NCBI RefSeq assembly: GCF_001507855.1
Contig: NZ_LGEN01000014.1
Span: 1 to 64,000, forward strand
Origin: Halomonas sp. 54_146
Lineage (GTDB): Bacteria > Pseudomonadota > Gammaproteobacteria > Pseudomonadales > Halomonadaceae
Reading direction: 5' to 3'
DNA: 64,000 nucleotides
Of the stretch, positions 27,203 to 36,025 are shown piece after piece. The notes beneath the pieces were generated by a model. The model saw only the letters and a list, made by a program, of their open reading frames with translations. It was not told where the DNA came from and did not search any database. The position numbers were made by a program, and so were the translations under genes. Numbering within the stretch: the stretch's first letter is position 1; each line of letters starts with the position of its first letter.

Positions 27203-27232
27203 CGCTATGCTATAACGCTCTATAGCATAGCG
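27203..27232. repeat. 12-bp perfect inverted repeat, 6-base loop
   Basis: CGCTATGCTATA (27203-27214) and its exact complement (27221-27232), followed by TTTT on the plus strand. It lies between two minus-strand genes (GT4 and the O-antigen ligase), where only weak terminator form is seen for the minus strand. May be an operator or a bidirectional stem-loop. Confidence 0.65.
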
Positions 27233-27288
27233 TTTTACGGTGATTACTGTGGATCTAAAGGGCCAGGCTCTGTCTCAGGCATGCAATA

Positions 27289-28416
27289 TCAATAAAATGA
27301 TGCAGAAGCACTGTATATATCAATTAAGCGCTTCACATGCTGCTGGTGACTAAACTGCTGTTCAACGCGTTGTCGGGCAGCGTTCCCCATGGTATGGCGC
27401 TGAGCTTTATTGCGTATCAAGGCATCTATGGCATCACGCCATCCAGAAACATCCAATGGCCCCACCAGCACGCCTGAATCAGGATCGACCAGCTCTGGCA
27501 GCGACCCTGTGTTTGAGCCCACAATCGGCAATCCGCACGCCATAGACTCGATGATCGTTAGCCCAAAGGCTTCATTCTTAGAGGGAATACACACTATATC
27601 GAGAATGGGAAGAATATCTGCAAGGTCGCTATGATGCCCCAGAAAAGCAATTTTATTGGCTAAGGGTGTATCCGCGATTAGTGCTTGCAGGCTCTTATAA
27701 AAGCTTTCCACTCCCCCAGATGAATAATCAGTGCCACCTATGGAAAGCGCGTAAAAATTGAGCTTAGGGTCAAGTTCAATCAGCGCCTTTACCCAAATAT
27801 CGTGACCTTTGCCAGGAGTTACGCGCCCTGGTAGCCCTATCAAAGTAGCACCTTCAGGAATGCCTAGCGCTTCGCGTTTAGCGCGGATGATGTTTTCATT
27901 ATTACAGGGCTGATACTTATTAATATCAACCCCATGAGGTAAGCAAATAACTTGCTGGCGAGGTACTGGAAAATTTATAACATTTCGCTGGTATGTCGCT
28001 TGACTAATGGAAATAACACGACTGACTTTTCCATAGGCAAGGCGATGATAAAGGCTTTTTTTTGGGCGCTTTCCACCAACATGATCAGTATAAAAAATTT
28101 CTAACCCTGGCATTAGCAGCGCCAAAAGAGTGGTTAATCTTAAGTCACTCGACTTATGGCAATGGATTATATTGACATTTTCTTTAATTAACCAACGGCG
28201 AATACTCAATACGTTAAAAAGCGCAAAAATATTACTTTTAAATGCGGTATAAGCAATATTGTTGCGCTGCATGTAGCCTTCAACTTTAGATTTATTAAGA
28301 CAGATACCTATAACTTCCCAGCCATTCTCTTTAAGGCCTTCAATAGTACGGTCAACGTATAGCTCCATTCCCCCCTTGCCATCGGATAGACAAAGTTGAA
28401 GTACCTTATTCACCAT
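27289..28416 (-). CDS. Glycosyltransferase family 4
   Basis: 375 residues. Two Rossmann-like halves: N-terminal LCLSDGKGGMELYVDRTIEGL and C-terminal LIGLPGRVTPGKGHDIWVKAL followed by the nucleotide-sugar site IPSKNEAFGLTIIESMACGLPIVGS with the EX7E motif. A retaining GT-B enzyme, probably acting on LPS outer core or O-antigen; the sugar is not predictable. The gene is more AT-rich than the flanking backbone, suggesting acquisition. Confidence 0.85.
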   Translation of the reverse strand: MVNKVLQLCLSDGKGGMELYVDRTIEGLKENGWEVIGICLNKSKVEGYMQRNNIAYTAFKSNIFALFNVLSIRRWLIKENVNIIHCHKSSDLRLTTLLALLMPGLEIFYTDHVGGKRPKKSLYHRLAYGKVSRVISISQATYQRNVINFPVPRQQVICLPHGVDINKYQPCNNENIIRAKREALGIPEGATLIGLPGRVTPGKGHDIWVKALIELDPKLNFYALSIGGTDYSSGGVESFYKSLQALIADTPLANKIAFLGHHSDLADILPILDIVCIPSKNEAFGLTIIESMACGLPIVGSNTGSLPELVDPDSGVLVGPLDVSGWRDAIDALIRNKAQRHTMGNAARQRVEQQFSHQQHVKRLIDIYSASASFY

Positions 28417-28500
28417 TTTGCTACCTGCTCAGCCACTTGCGATTAAACAAATCATGCAATTTCTTGTAGTATACAGTCTGTTATTAATGGGGTCTAAGCC

Positions 28501-29541
28501 ATGGCACAAAAACTGCTTGTCGTTCGTAACGACAAAATTGGCGATTTTATGCTGGCTTGGCCAGCGCTGGCATATTTAAAAAATGCCTCGCCTACGCCCC
28601 ACGTTAGCGTGTTAGTACCCGCCTATACTGCACCGCTGGCCAAAGCCTGCCCGTGGATTGACGAAGTGATAATCGACCCAGGCAGTACGGCAGAGCCATC
28701 GGCTCAACGTGCGCTATTGCAGCAGGTGAAGGCGGCTAGCTTCGATGCGCTGCTAACGCTGTTTTCGACACCTCGCATTGCCTGGCTAGGCTGGCGAGCG
28801 GGCATTCCTTTGCGCGTTGCCCCAGCCACCAAATGGGCACAAATTTTCTACAACCTGCGTATACGGCAGCGCCGCTCTCGGTCAGCCAAACCAGAATATC
28901 AATACAATGTAGACCTTGCCCGCGCACTGCTCAACAGGCTAGCGCTGGCTGTTCCCACCTTACCCCCACCCCCTTACTGGCCGATTGATACCGAATACCG
29001 TGAACAGCAGCGCAGGGCATTGCTGGCAAACCTCCAGGCCAGCGGCGGTGCTGTGGCTGTGGTTCACCCAGGCAGCGGCGGCTCAGCGGTAAACCTGACG
29101 GTAAATCAATACGCTGATTTAATTGCTCAAATACACCACCGCATTGGCAAGTCGCAGCGCATTCACTGGCTGATAAGTGCAGGCCCCAACGAGCAACCCC
29201 AGGCGCAGGCACTCATTCGTCAACTCGCTGCTGCTGGCGTTGTCGCCAATCCTTTTCCTGCCAGCGATAGCGTTGAAGCTTTTGCGCTGCAGCTTGCAGG
29301 GGCAGATATGTTAATTGCAGGCTCTACAGGCCCTCTGCATATTGCAGGCTGCCTGAACATTGCCACCGCGGGCTTTTACCCTGCCAAACGTTCGGCCACT
29401 TCTTTGCGCTGGCAAACCTGTAATTCAGCTGAAAAACGTTTATATTTTAGCCCGCCCCCCCATGCGGGCGAAACAGATATGATGTCAGTGGATATTGCCT
29501 TAGCTGCTCAAGCTATATCGCTCTTCTTATCCAAATACTAG
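28501..29541 (+). CDS. Glycosyltransferase family 9 (heptosyltransferase-like)
   Basis: 346 residues. N-terminal LLVVRNDKIGDFMLAWPALAYLK and C-terminal LAGADMLIAGSTGPLHIAGCLNIATAGFYP mark GT9; VVHPGSGGSAVNLTVNQYADL is the central acceptor/donor segment. A third heptosyltransferase-like enzyme in the window, most likely adding a further core heptose. It starts a plus-strand run with the GT2, GT32 and phosphoglycerol-transferase-like genes; 8 bases separate it from the GT2 gene. Confidence 0.85.
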   Translation: MAQKLLVVRNDKIGDFMLAWPALAYLKNASPTPHVSVLVPAYTAPLAKACPWIDEVIIDPGSTAEPSAQRALLQQVKAASFDALLTLFSTPRIAWLGWRAGIPLRVAPATKWAQIFYNLRIRQRRSRSAKPEYQYNVDLARALLNRLALAVPTLPPPPYWPIDTEYREQQRRALLANLQASGGAVAVVHPGSGGSAVNLTVNQYADLIAQIHHRIGKSQRIHWLISAGPNEQPQAQALIRQLAAAGVVANPFPASDSVEAFALQLAGADMLIAGSTGPLHIAGCLNIATAGFYPAKRSATSLRWQTCNSAEKRLYFSPPPHAGETDMMSVDIALAAQAISLFLSKY

Positions 29542-29549
29542 GAATACAC

Positions 29550-30317
29550 ATGCAGTCAATTACAGGCATTGTCATTACCTTAAACGAAGCTCATAACATA
29601 AGTGACTGTTTAGAATCACTTAATAAAGTATGCAATGAGCTGATTGTCGTCGACTCAGGCAGTACTGACGAGACAATTGATATTGCTAAGAAATATGGCG
29701 CAATTATTTATAACCAAGAATATTTAGGTGACGGCCCTCAAAAGGCTTTTGGCGTGCCTTATGCTACAAATGACTGGATTATTTCGTTAGATGCCGATGA
29801 GCGGCTGGGCGAAGATGCAACTGCGGCCATTCAATCATTGCCTCTTGATAATGTACAGGTTGCATACAGTTTTTACCGTAAAAACTATGTGGGCAAACAT
29901 TGGATAAAAGCAGCGGGGTTTTATCCAGATGCCGTTGTACGGCTATATAACCGGACAACATCAGGTTATTTAAATAAAAAAGCCCACTCATCCATCAAAT
30001 CACCTTCTGTTTATGCTACAAAAACCCATATTAACCATTTAACTTATCGCGACCTCTCTGATTGGGTTTCACGTATTAATGCACTTTCAACCCGCGATGC
30101 CTGGGCAATGAAAGAACGCGGCAAAAAAGCATCTTCGATTAGCCCTATCGTTCATAGTGTTAATGCGTTAATCAGAAAGCTAATTTTTAAAGGCGGTATT
30201 TTTCAGGGTAGTGATGGCATTTTAGTGGCCGTCACTACAGCTTTTCACGCTTACATGAAATATGCAAAACTTAATGAGCTTAATGAAAACAATAAAAAAA
30301 ATACTGCCTGTGAGTAA
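29550..30317 (+). CDS. Glycosyltransferase family 2 (WaaE/KdtX-like)
   Basis: 255 residues. GT-A fold with ITGIVITLNEAHNISDCLESL, ELIVVDSGSTDETIDIA, the metal-binding DADER (DxD) and the acceptor segment KNYVGKHWIKAAGFYPDAVVRLYNR. This pattern is that of LPS core beta-1,4-glucosyltransferases of the WaaE type. The coding sequence is strikingly AT-rich (about one third GC in places), unlike the GC-rich backbone. An AGGA site precedes the ATG. Confidence 0.85.
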   Translation: MQSITGIVITLNEAHNISDCLESLNKVCNELIVVDSGSTDETIDIAKKYGAIIYNQEYLGDGPQKAFGVPYATNDWIISLDADERLGEDATAAIQSLPLDNVQVAYSFYRKNYVGKHWIKAAGFYPDAVVRLYNRTTSGYLNKKAHSSIKSPSVYATKTHINHLTYRDLSDWVSRINALSTRDAWAMKERGKKASSISPIVHSVNALIRKLIFKGGIFQGSDGILVAVTTAFHAYMKYAKLNELNENNKKNTACE

Positions 30318-30401
30318 TTCCTTCTTATTCTAATAAACATGCCAGACAGCATAAGTATTTAAAACAACCTCATTGCAAATGAATAAGCCGGAACAAACCT
30401 A

Positions 30402-31202
30402 ATGAAAAAGATGCTCATTGTCGCCATTAGCCGTATCATCAAACTAAGTGCTAATCTCACCAAAATGCTCAGTTATCCATTTCACTGGGTGTTTGCTGAT
30501 AAACGTTTTACGCTTCCAAAGCAAGCCGCTCCGCTACTCAATCGTACTACCCCAAGTCATATCCCACGCATTATCTGGCAAACCAACTTCACCAACCGAG
30601 TCACCTTGCCAGTTTATCTGAACTATTTGTTCAACCGCTTAATGGCACCCAGCTTTGAATATCAGTTTATGATCACTGAGGCACGCCGTGACTTCATTGC
30701 CGAACATTACCCGGAGATTCTTCCTCACTACGAGCGTCTACAAATTGGGGCAGCCCAGGCCGACCTGTGGCGGCTGCTGGTACTTCATAAGTTTGGCGGT
30801 GTCTATCTGGATATAGATGCACACCAAATTTGGCCGCTGGAACGCGTACTTGGCCCCAAACGCGAAGAACTGTATGTAACCACACGCCGCGGAGAATTAA
30901 GTAACTACTTCATTGCCAGCAAACCCGGCAACCCCAATCTGCAGCGCCTCATCGAACGCGTCGTGGTCAACATTAAAGAAAACACGCTACGCAACGTCTT
31001 CCATATTACTGGGCCTGGGGTTTTTATTGAGCTTTTGGATCCAAGTTGCGTTCCTACCGTCTCCTATCGTCATGCCGTTAACCAAGGCAGCTTTACCAAC
31101 GAACACTTCCAGTACATCGACAAACCCCAAGGTAAGTGGAACAAAGAACAGCGCCACACGCTCGTTATAAGCCCAGAACAGGAGGACACCCGCCCTCTAT
31201 AA
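30402..31202 (+). CDS. DXD-type glycosyltransferase (GT32-like)
   Basis: 266 residues. Contains IPRIIWQTNFTNRVTLP, the conserved AAQADLWRLLVLHKFGGVYLDIDAHQIWPLE with the DxD motif, and GPGVFIELLD: features of the OCH1/GT32 family of glycosyltransferases with sugar-binding DXD region. Donor and acceptor are unknown; context suggests LPS outer core. Lies within the plus-strand surface-sugar run. Confidence 0.83.
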   Translation: MKKMLIVAISRIIKLSANLTKMLSYPFHWVFADKRFTLPKQAAPLLNRTTPSHIPRIIWQTNFTNRVTLPVYLNYLFNRLMAPSFEYQFMITEARRDFIAEHYPEILPHYERLQIGAAQADLWRLLVLHKFGGVYLDIDAHQIWPLERVLGPKREELYVTTRRGELSNYFIASKPGNPNLQRLIERVVVNIKENTLRNVFHITGPGVFIELLDPSCVPTVSYRHAVNQGSFTNEHFQYIDKPQGKWNKEQRHTLVISPEQEDTRPL

Positions 31203-31285
31203 CTGTGCCATACAATTGCGCAGTATAAGCACTGAGCATCAAAACCCAGCGTTACGATATTGCACGCTCTACCCAATAGGAATCT

Positions 31286-32974
31286 ATGTCCAAGCTTATA
31301 TACCGGCACCTATATGCCCGATTAGCGCTTACCCTACTCGGCCTCTGCCTTGGTTATACCGCCACGGTAGTCACTCGCCTGCCTTGGTGGACGCTATTTT
31401 TTATTGCCGCCGCCTGGATTGGCGTGGGGCTGAAGCTGCGCTGGGGGCGGCCTGCTAACGCTCGCTATCGTAAGATGTGGCCGTGGTCGCTGGTACCGTT
31501 AAGCCTTTTGGGGATTTACGTTTACTTGGCAGACAGCTTCGGGATTGTTGACCTGGGCGCGGTGTTTTTCCATCTACAGGCGGGTATGGCCGATCACGGT
31601 GGCGCGGGCAAAATGGTGGTCGCCGTTCTTTATACACTGGCAATGATCGGTGTGCTGGCCTCCGTCACGTGGCTGGCTCGCCATGACCAGCGCTGGCGGT
31701 TAGCTGAACGTTTTTTTGCTGTGGTCTTACTGGCATGCAACCCGCTGCTGTATGGCCTGGGCCAGCGCAGCGCGGCGATAGTAACCGATGATGGCGCATG
31801 GCTAGACCGCCGCTATATAGCGCCACCAGTAACGCCACCGGCTAGCGAGCTTAACGATGCCCCCAACCTGCTGCTTCTGTATTTAGAAAGCATTGAGCGT
31901 ACCTACGCCAACGAGCTATTCGGTGATGCTTATGCAGATCTCAACGCGCTAGGCGAGCGGGGGGCAGTGTTTGAAGGCGTGCGCCAGATGGATAACACGG
32001 GCTGGACAATGGCAGGCATGATCGCCAGCCAGTGCGGCGTGCCGTTAATGCCGGCCGGACTTCTCCACGAAAGCCAATTTGACCCCCTACCTAAAGTCGT
32101 CCCTGGCGTCGATTGCCTGGGCGATATTCTCGCTGCACAGGGCTACCAGCTAAGCTACTTAGGCGGTGCCAGCACTCAGTTTGCAGGAAAAGGGATATTT
32201 TACCGCGGTCATCAATTCACTACGGTGAAAGGGCGTGAAGATTTAGAGCCCTTGCTGGAGGACCCTGACTATGTGAATAGTTGGGGTCTCTATGACGACA
32301 CACTTTATGACATTACCGCCAATGAGATAAGGCGATTAGAGCGCCAAGATGACGGCCCCTGGGCCGTGGTTAGCCTTAATCTGGCAGGCCATGCGCCCAA
32401 TGGTTACCCTTCTCAGTCGTGCGTAGAGCAACAGGGTGAATTTGATGGGCAGGATATTCTCTATTCCGTTAAGTGCTCAGCGTGGCTCGCCCGTGAATTG
32501 ATCGAGGGCTTAGAGGCCGAGGGTCTGCTCGATAACACCTTAGTCGTCCTGCTTAGCGATCACCTAACCATGCGCGTTTCGGTCTGGGATCAATTAACCG
32601 CGTTAGACCGGGATAACACGCTGATTATGCTGGGGGATGATATCCAGCCGCAGCGTATTCACCGTGATGCCAGCATGCTGGATGTCTTCCCCACGTTGTT
32701 AGATGCGCTGGGCTTTCACCTGGAAGGCGACCGTGCCGGGCTGGGCACGTCACTGTTCAGCAATCATCAAACGCTGGTAGAGACCCACGGCATTGAGCTA
32801 CTTAATGAGCGCTTGAGAGAAGAAACAGCGCTTCAACACCGCCTTTGGGAAGGCATTTCCCCTCAGCGGCGCGAGTCGACAGCACCGTCTCAACCAACTT
32901 TTCAAGCACCCTATCAAGAGCAAATCTTAGAAACACCCGCCGACCTAGCCAATGAAGTTGAACTCATCCGTTAA
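31286..32974 (+). CDS. Phosphoglycerol transferase-like membrane sulfatase-fold protein (MdoB/LTA-synthase family)
   Basis: 562 residues: about four N-terminal membrane helices (LALTLLGLCLGYTATVV to VVLLACNPLLYG), then a periplasmic alkaline-phosphatase/sulfatase fold with NLLLLYLESIERTY, NTGWTMAGMIASQCGVPLMP (catalytic Thr region), and LVVLLSDHLTM (metal-site Asp-His). Resembles OpgB/MdoB, which transfers phosphoglycerol to periplasmic glucans; here the polysaccharide context also allows an LPS substrate. Its 3' end overlaps waaF by 11 bases, tail to tail. Confidence 0.82.
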   Translation: MSKLIYRHLYARLALTLLGLCLGYTATVVTRLPWWTLFFIAAAWIGVGLKLRWGRPANARYRKMWPWSLVPLSLLGIYVYLADSFGIVDLGAVFFHLQAGMADHGGAGKMVVAVLYTLAMIGVLASVTWLARHDQRWRLAERFFAVVLLACNPLLYGLGQRSAAIVTDDGAWLDRRYIAPPVTPPASELNDAPNLLLLYLESIERTYANELFGDAYADLNALGERGAVFEGVRQMDNTGWTMAGMIASQCGVPLMPAGLLHESQFDPLPKVVPGVDCLGDILAAQGYQLSYLGGASTQFAGKGIFYRGHQFTTVKGREDLEPLLEDPDYVNSWGLYDDTLYDITANEIRRLERQDDGPWAVVSLNLAGHAPNGYPSQSCVEQQGEFDGQDILYSVKCSAWLARELIEGLEAEGLLDNTLVVLLSDHLTMRVSVWDQLTALDRDNTLIMLGDDIQPQRIHRDASMLDVFPTLLDALGFHLEGDRAGLGTSLFSNHQTLVETHGIELLNERLREETALQHRLWEGISPQRRESTAPSQPTFQAPYQEQILETPADLANEVELIR

Positions 32975-34007
32975 CAATCACGCTTTCCCGCTGCTGGTCA
33001 GCGTGTATTTTTTGATGCACCTGATCCACGCTCAGTTGGTTAAGGCAATTGGTATGCCCCAACGGGCATGTGCGCTTGAAACAGGGTGAGCAAGAGAGCG
33101 CTAAATAGTGAATAGTCGCGTTCTCGGTCAGCGGTGGTGTATACGCCGGCGAAGAGGAGCCATAGAGCGCATGAATGCGAACACCTACCGCCGCGGCAAC
33201 GTGCATCAAGCCTGAGTCATTGGTGACCACTTGCCGGCAATCTGCCAGCAGGTCAACCGCATCGGCTAACTGCGTTTTACCGCATAAGTTATGGGTATGG
33301 GCAAGTCCTTGCACAATCTCCTCGCCCACCGCGTGATCTTTTGCTCCGCCCAATACACGCACCTCAAAGCCATCGTTGACTAATCGCTCTGCTAAGGCGT
33401 GAAAATGGCTGATGGGCCACTGCTTGGCGGGGCCATATTCCGCGCCTGGCATCATGCCAATCGCGGGCCGCGATGAAAGCGAGTGGGCCAGCCGTAAATT
33501 GACGAGGTTATCGCGGTCAATCTGCAGGCGGGGCTTGGGTATCGCAAAGTCGCCGCTAGCCGCTTCTTCCAAGGGCAGGCCTAGCGATACAAAGCGCTTT
33601 ACCGTTTGATCAAGCACCTGTTTATCGAGCTTGCGGCGCTCTTTGAGAAGGCCGTAGCGGTGCTCGCCTACAAAGCCGACGCGTTCAGGAATGCGTGCCA
33701 TAAAAGGCACTAGCGCCGCTTTCCAAGAGCGTGGCAGCACAATGGCGCGATCAAAGCGCCCGCGCAGACGGCTTGCTAACTCGCGGCGGCTGGCCAAACC
33801 AAGCTCCCCATGCCCAACCGCCAATGGCAGCACTTCATCCACTTCAGGCATGCGCTCTAAAATGGGCTGCGACCACTTTGGTGCCACCACGCTAATCGTC
33901 GCTTCTGGCTGGCGGGCTTTTAGGGTCATAAACAGGCTTTGTGCCATGACCATATCACCGACCCACGAGGGGCCAATCACCAGCAAACGTTGCGCTGAAT
34001 TAGCCAT
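32964..34007 (-). CDS. waaF: LPS heptosyltransferase II
   Basis: 347 residues. Classical Waa[21 protein letters not shown] at the N-terminus, [15 protein letters not shown], and the ADP-heptose site [33 protein letters not shown] with the [17 protein letters not shown] cysteine-rich tail typical of the family. Adds the second heptose of the inner core. Overlaps hldD by 8 bases on the same strand, so donor synthesis and transfer are coupled. Confidence 0.95.
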   Translation of the reverse strand: MANSAQRLLVIGPSWVGDMVMAQSLFMTLKARQPEATISVVAPKWSQPILERMPEVDEVLPLAVGHGELGLASRRELASRLRGRFDRAIVLPRSWKAALVPFMARIPERVGFVGEHRYGLLKERRKLDKQVLDQTVKRFVSLGLPLEEAASGDFAIPKPRLQIDRDNLVNLRLAHSLSSRPAIGMMPGAEYGPAKQWPISHFHALAERLVNDGFEVRVLGGAKDHAVGEEIVQGLAHTHNLCGKTQLADAVDLLADCRQVVTNDSGLMHVAAAVGVRIHALYGSSSPAYTPPLTENATIHYLALSCSPCFKRTCPLGHTNCLNQLSVDQVHQKIHADQQRESVIVNG

Positions 34008-34956
34008 TCAACCACCCCAAGTAAGCCTTAACCCCTTGAGCGACGGTTTTAAACTCAACATCGCAACCGGTCTCGCGAAGGTGGCTAATGTCAGCGCGGG
34101 TATAGCTCTGATAGCGTCCTTTGAGTTCTTCGGGGAAGGCAATGTAGTCGATCTCACCTTTACCGTAAAAGTCGATAACCGCCTCGCCAATGGCTTTAAA
34201 AGGTTCAGCCCGACCAGTGCCAAGATTGAAGATTCCTGACTTGTCAGGATGATCCAAAAACCAAAGATTCACATCGACTACATCGCCCACATAAACAAAG
34301 TCACGACTCTGCATGCCTGCCTCGTAGCCGTCATAGCCGCCAAACAGCTTGAGCGTTTCACCATTACGAATTTGCAAGTGGTTGTGATAGGCCACACTGG
34401 CCATTTTGCCCTTGTGCTGTTCACGGGGGCCATAGACATTAAAGTAACGAAAGCCCACTACTTGAGTGGTTAACTCGCTCCAGCGCGAACGCACGTGCTG
34501 ATCAAACAGCAGCTTGGAATAGCCGTAAACGTTAAGCGGCTTTTCGCACTCGGGTACCTCTTTAAATACCTCGCTGCCGCCATAGGAGGCGGCTGACGAG
34601 GCGTATAAAAAAGGAATACTCTGCTGCTCGCAGTAATTAAGCAGCACTTTGGAGTACTCGAAGTTATTCTCCATCATGTAGTGGCCATCCCATTCGGTGG
34701 TATCCGAGCAGGCGCCCTCGTGGAAAATCGCATCTATCTTGGGCAGGTCAACGCTTTCGCCTTTTAGCGCAACTTTTACCCTGGCGAGGAAATCATCTTT
34801 ATCGAGATAATCAGCCAGCGTGCAGTCGGCCAAATTGACGAATTTGGTACCATCGCGTAGATCGTCAACGACCATCACATCGTTTCGACCGCGGGCGTTC
34901 AATGCTTTAACTATGTTGGCCCCGATAAAACCGGCACCGCCTGTTACCACAATCAT
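34000..34956 (-). CDS. hldD: ADP-L-glycero-D-manno-heptose 6-epimerase
   Basis: 318 residues from ATG 34956. Extended short-chain dehydrogenase fold: [20 protein letters not shown] (NADP site), SSAASYGG, the catalytic pair in [11 protein letters not shown] (YxxxK), and [11 protein letters not shown]. Makes the final ADP-L,D-heptose used by WaaF. Only gmhA of the ADP-heptose route is missing from this window. Divergent from glyQ. Confidence 0.96.
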   Translation of the reverse strand: MIVVTGGAGFIGANIVKALNARGRNDVMVVDDLRDGTKFVNLADCTLADYLDKDDFLARVKVALKGESVDLPKIDAIFHEGACSDTTEWDGHYMMENNFEYSKVLLNYCEQQSIPFLYASSAASYGGSEVFKEVPECEKPLNVYGYSKLLFDQHVRSRWSELTTQVVGFRYFNVYGPREQHKGKMASVAYHNHLQIRNGETLKLFGGYDGYEAGMQSRDFVYVGDVVDVNLWFLDHPDKSGIFNLGTGRAEPFKAIGEAVIDFYGKGEIDYIAFPEELKGRYQSYTRADISHLRETGCDVEFKTVAQGVKAYLGWLNG

Positions 34957-35065
34957 ACTGTTCTCCTTACCTAAAGCAGCTTGTTGGCATACGTGCCTAT
35001 AACCCATCTGCCTGGGATTGTATACTTGACGCCTTATGAATTCATGGCCAACGGTGCTTTCCGCG

Positions 35066-36025
35066 ATGAGTGTCTCGACAAACCAATCGACACCCGATGT
35101 GTCGACCTTTCAAGGCTTGATCCTTGCTCTGCAGCAGTACTGGGCAGAACAGGGTTGTGTCATCCTTCAGCCGCTCGATATGGAAGTCGGCGCGGGCACC
35201 TTCCACCCCGCTACCTTCCTGCGGGCGATTGGTCCCGAAACCTGGAATGCTGCCTATGTACAGCCTTCCCGCCGCCCTACTGACGGCCGCTATGGCGAGA
35301 ACCCTAACCGCCTTCAGCACTACTACCAATTCCAGGTGGTGATGAAGCCATCGCCAAGCAACTTGCAGGATCTCTACCTGGGCTCACTCAAACGCCTGGG
35401 TCTTGATCCGCTGGTTCACGATGTGCGCTTTGTCGAAGATAACTGGGAATCTCCTACTTTGGGCGCCTGGGGCCTGGGCTGGGAAATCTGGTTAAACGGC
35501 ATGGAAGTGACCCAGTTTACCTACTTTCAGCAGGCCGGTGGCATCGAATGCTATCCGGTCACCGGCGAACTGACCTATGGGCTTGAGCGCATCGCCATGT
35601 ACCTGCAGGACGTCGACAGTGTGTATGACCTCGTCTGGGCCATTGCCCCCGATGGCAGCAAAGTGACTTATGGCGATGTCTATCTGCAAAACGAGCGCGA
35701 ACAGTCCGCCTACAATTTCGAACATGCCGATGTCGATCAGCTATTTGCTAACTTTGACCATCAGGAAAAAGAGTGCAGCAAGCTGCTCGCTGCCAGCCTG
35801 CCGCTGCCGGCCTACGAACAAGTCCTGAAGGCATCACACACGTTCAACCTATTAGATGCCCGTCACGCTATCTCGGTCACCGAGCGTCAGCGCTTTATCC
35901 TGCGCGTTCGCACTATGGCCCGGGATGTCGCCACTGCTTACTTTGAGTCGCGTAAGGCCGAAGGTTTCCCCATGGCGCCTGAAATACTTCGCCGCGAACT
36001 ACTCGCCGATCAGGGAGACGACTAA
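35066..36025 (+). CDS. glyQ: Glycyl-tRNA synthetase alpha subunit
   Basis: 319 residues from ATG 35066, which gives a family-like N-terminal length; an ATG at 35036 adds ten residues, but a TATACT promoter-like hexamer at 35021-35026 would place transcription start almost on it. Class II motifs: [43 protein letters not shown], and [16 protein letters not shown]. Its stop overlaps the glyS ATG (TAATG), giving coupled synthesis of the alpha2beta2 enzyme. Confidence 0.96.
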   Translation: MSVSTNQSTPDVSTFQGLILALQQYWAEQGCVILQPLDMEVGAGTFHPATFLRAIGPETWNAAYVQPSRRPTDGRYGENPNRLQHYYQFQVVMKPSPSNLQDLYLGSLKRLGLDPLVHDVRFVEDNWESPTLGAWGLGWEIWLNGMEVTQFTYFQQAGGIECYPVTGELTYGLERIAMYLQDVDSVYDLVWAIAPDGSKVTYGDVYLQNEREQSAYNFEHADVDQLFANFDHQEKECSKLLAASLPLPAYEQVLKASHTFNLLDARHAISVTERQRFILRVRTMARDVATAYFESRKAEGFPMAPEILRRELLADQGDD

